DNA from: JAXHUE01 sp034189655
Lineage (GTDB): Bacteria; Chloroflexota; Dehalococcoidia; E44-bin15
Length of the DNA stretch: 64,000 nucleotides
Assembly: GCA_034189655.1 (NCBI GenBank)
Contig: JAXHUE010000005.1
Coordinates: forward strand, 1-64,000
Direction: 5' to 3'
The notes beneath the pieces were generated by a model, which did no database searches, was not told the origin of the DNA, and saw only the letters and a list, made by a program, of their open reading frames with translations. A program made the translations under genes and the position numbers. Of the stretch, positions 62,331 to 64,000 are shown in pieces (position 1 is the stretch's first letter; every line of letters starts with the position of its first letter).

Positions 62331-64000
62331 ATGACAGTGAGAGAAAGAGCACAGGGGCTGTGGCACAATCGTCACCTGCGGCTTATCGGCCTGGTCACGG
62401 TGGTATGTACCGTGTTCTACTACCTGCCGCCCATAGCTGGCCTCGCCGGGGGGACATCCATGGAAGGGGCGCTGGGCGTGCTGCACGACTTCTACGGGCT
62501 GGTCTTCTTCGTCCCGGTGGTCTACGCAGCGTACGTATTCGGCATCAGGGGGGTCTTCATAACCGCCATACTGTCCATGCTGATCATCCTCCCCTATGCC
62601 GCGTTCATCTCGCCCTACTCGGACGGCCTGTTAAGGGCCACGGCGCTGGCCATCATCTTGAGCGCCGTGGGCGCCGCCATAGCCATGCTACAGAAGGGAG
62701 ACGACGAGCGCCGCAAGAGCGAGCGGGAGCTCAAGTACCTCTGCGACGTGGGAAAGGCAGCGGAGAAGAGCGAGTCCCTGGAGGTGTTCCTGTCCTCGAT
62801 GATAGAGCTCGTGTCCAAGGCCGTCGAGCACCCCGGTGATACCAGGGTCAGGATCGAGGTCGATGACAGGGTCGTCGAGAGCACGGGCTTCGAGCGCGAG
62901 GCGCTCGAGTCCGTCGTCACCATACCGCTGCGCTCCAAGGGGACCCTCCACGGCACGCTCACCCTGGGGTGCACCTCCGGGCACAGGCTGAGCCCCCAGG
63001 AGATAGAGCTGCTGAACTCAATCGCCGACCAGATAGCGGTGGGCATCGCCAACTCCGAGCTGTACGAGGAGACGAGGCAGAACGTGGAGTGGCTGGCCGT
63101 GGTGGGGGAGATAGCCAAGGCCATCGCCTCCAGCACAGACATCGACGAGGTCTTCCGCACCGTCACCGACGGGATAGGGAGGCTCGTGGAGTTCGACCAG
63201 GCCAGCATCCACCTCGTCGATAGGGAGGCCGGCACCATGAGGGTATTGGCCCTCTCCCGTGACATGGAGTCGGGCCTGGGGGAAGGGGTCGTGATGCCTC
63301 TGGAGGGCAGCGGCACGGAGTGGGTCGTCGAGCACATGAGGCCCCGCATCGAAGATGACCTCGCCAGCAAGGAGTGCCCCTTCTCGTCGGACAACCTGCT
63401 GCTGGCGTACGGGTTTGTGTCCCTGGTACAGCTCCCCCTCGTCGCCAAGGGGAGGGCATTCGGCACCTTCAACGTGAGGAGCCGGCGGCCCCATGCCTTT
63501 GGCGGGAAGGAGGCGGAGTTCCTGGAGCGCATCTCAAACCAGCTGGCCATCGCACTGGAGAATGCCGCCCTCATATCGCAGGTCAGGTTGAGCGGGAGAC
63601 AGATGGCGGGGGCGGGCGATGGGGCCAGGGTGGCCCAGGACACCGCCGCACAGTCGGAGCAGCTCATGCACTTGAGCGAGGTGGCCGAGGAGGCGGTGCG
63701 CGACCTGAACGATGCCCTCTCCTCCATCGTGAGCAGGGCGAGACAGGCCCTCGAGGATGCCAGGGGCCGCCAGGTCCGGGCGAACCTGGAGGTCATAGAG
63801 AAGCGGGCCTTGAATGGGGCCAACACGGTACGCCGCCTCCAGGACATCGCCGCCGTGGGCCCCGACGTCGCACCCGTGCCGCTCGACGTGGCGCCGGGGG
63901 GAAACGGTGAGCGGGAGAGAGGGGCCGGGACGGGGCACGACGTCGACCCGCTGGTGGGCGCCGGCCTCTTTGCCGAACTGGACCAGGTGTCCCCCTTCTG
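62331..64000 (+). CDS. Membrane GAF sensor, cut by the window edge
   Basis: At least 556 residues; the 3' end lies outside. Four or so transmembrane helices (about residues 17-115), then two GAF domains (about 140-240 and 260-420), then a helical segment near residues 445-500 resembling a histidine-kinase dimerisation helix. In that helix, AVRDLNDALSSIVSRARQ has arginine where the phosphorylated histidine (AHDFNN) should be. A kinase ATPase domain, if any, is not in the window. AAGGGAGCGG precedes the ATG. It may be a kinase-like sensor feeding the neighbouring system. Confidence 0.75.
   Translation, partial: MTVRERAQGLWHNRHLRLIGLVTVVCTVFYYLPPIAGLAGGTSMEGALGVLHDFYGLVFFVPVVYAAYVFGIRGVFITAILSMLIILPYAAFISPYSDGLLRATALAIILSAVGAAIAMLQKGDDERRKSERELKYLCDVGKAAEKSESLEVFLSSMIELVSKAVEHPGDTRVRIEVDDRVVESTGFEREALESVVTIPLRSKGTLHGTLTLGCTSGHRLSPQEIELLNSIADQIAVGIANSELYEETRQNVEWLAVVGEIAKAIASSTDIDEVFRTVTDGIGRLVEFDQASIHLVDREAGTMRVLALSRDMESGLGEGVVMPLEGSGTEWVVEHMRPRIEDDLASKECPFSSDNLLLAYGFVSLVQLPLVAKGRAFGTFNVRSRRPHAFGGKEAEFLERISNQLAIALENAALISQVRLSGRQMAGAGDGARVAQDTAAQSEQLMHLSEVAEEAVRDLNDALSSIVSRARQALEDARGRQVRANLEVIEKRALNGANTVRRLQDIAAVGPDVAPVPLDVAPGGNGERERGAGTGHDVDPLVGAGLFAELDQVSPF

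Overview
The window is GC-rich bacterial DNA, densely packed, with many ATGA start/stop overlaps. It most resembles an anaerobic Chloroflexota of the Dehalococcoidia type. That placement is an inference from gene content: heterodisulfide-reductase-like flavoprotein genes with MvhD, a V-type ATPase operon, an archaellum locus in a bacterial setting, and no rRNA or other marker to confirm it. It is not an archaeon: it carries GGDEF, HD-GYP-type and BACON-like domains, sigma70-type promoters and a c-di-GMP-I riboswitch.

Layout. (1) 1-3268, minus: HdrCB-like / HdrA / MvhD electron-transfer operon, cut by the window edge. (2) 3796-5607, plus: three small genes (GNAT-like, universal stress protein, DinB-like). 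(3) 5653-15109, minus: complete V-type ATPase operon (G/H-I-K-E-C-F-A-B-small protein-D-DUF61) with a good sigma70 promoter at 15196-15224. The c-ring subunit keeps the residues expected of a sodium-binding site. (4) 15239-31097, minus: a cell-surface polysaccharide/glycoconjugate operon with an FN3 surface protein, GT2 and GT4 glycosyltransferases, two methyltransferases, a flippase and two large GT-C-like membrane proteins, one of 1550 aa with CBM-like repeats. (5) 31520-35983, plus: a GAF-GAF-GAF-GGDEF diguanylate cyclase and a BACON-like surface protein. (6) 35984-38340: tandem repeats, a DUF5658 membrane protein, a LuxR-type regulator read from a c-di-GMP-I (GEMM-I) riboswitch leader, and an AT-rich divergent control region.

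(7) 38341-50063, plus: an archaellum (archaeal-type flagellum) locus. It has four archaellins with class III signal peptides, two ArlF/ArlG-type stator proteins, ArlJ, a coiled-coil pair of which one carries an ArlD/E-like C-terminus, ArlH, ArlI and one unknown charged protein. (8) 50300-61719, plus: a complete chemotaxis module (cytoplasmic six-PAS MCP, CheW, CheA, CheC, CheD, CheY, CheB, CheR) followed by a degenerate HD-GYP protein. (9) 61760-62299: a small protein whose N-terminus looks like the CheY-binding peptide of FliM and whose C-terminus is a zinc ribbon. It is a candidate adaptor between CheY and the archaellum motor. (10) 62331-end: a truncated membrane GAF sensor.

Proposed logic: c-di-GMP made by GGDEF enzymes is read by the riboswitch on the LuxR-type gene beside the archaellin promoter region. 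The Che module steers the archaellum, perhaps through the FliM-peptide/zinc-ribbon protein. Bacterial archaella in Chloroflexota have, to my recollection, been reported recently. What may be new here is the riboswitch link, the candidate CheY adaptor, the archaellins with inserted jelly-roll-like domains, and the cysteine cluster on ArlI. The prepilin/archaellin peptidase is not in the window.
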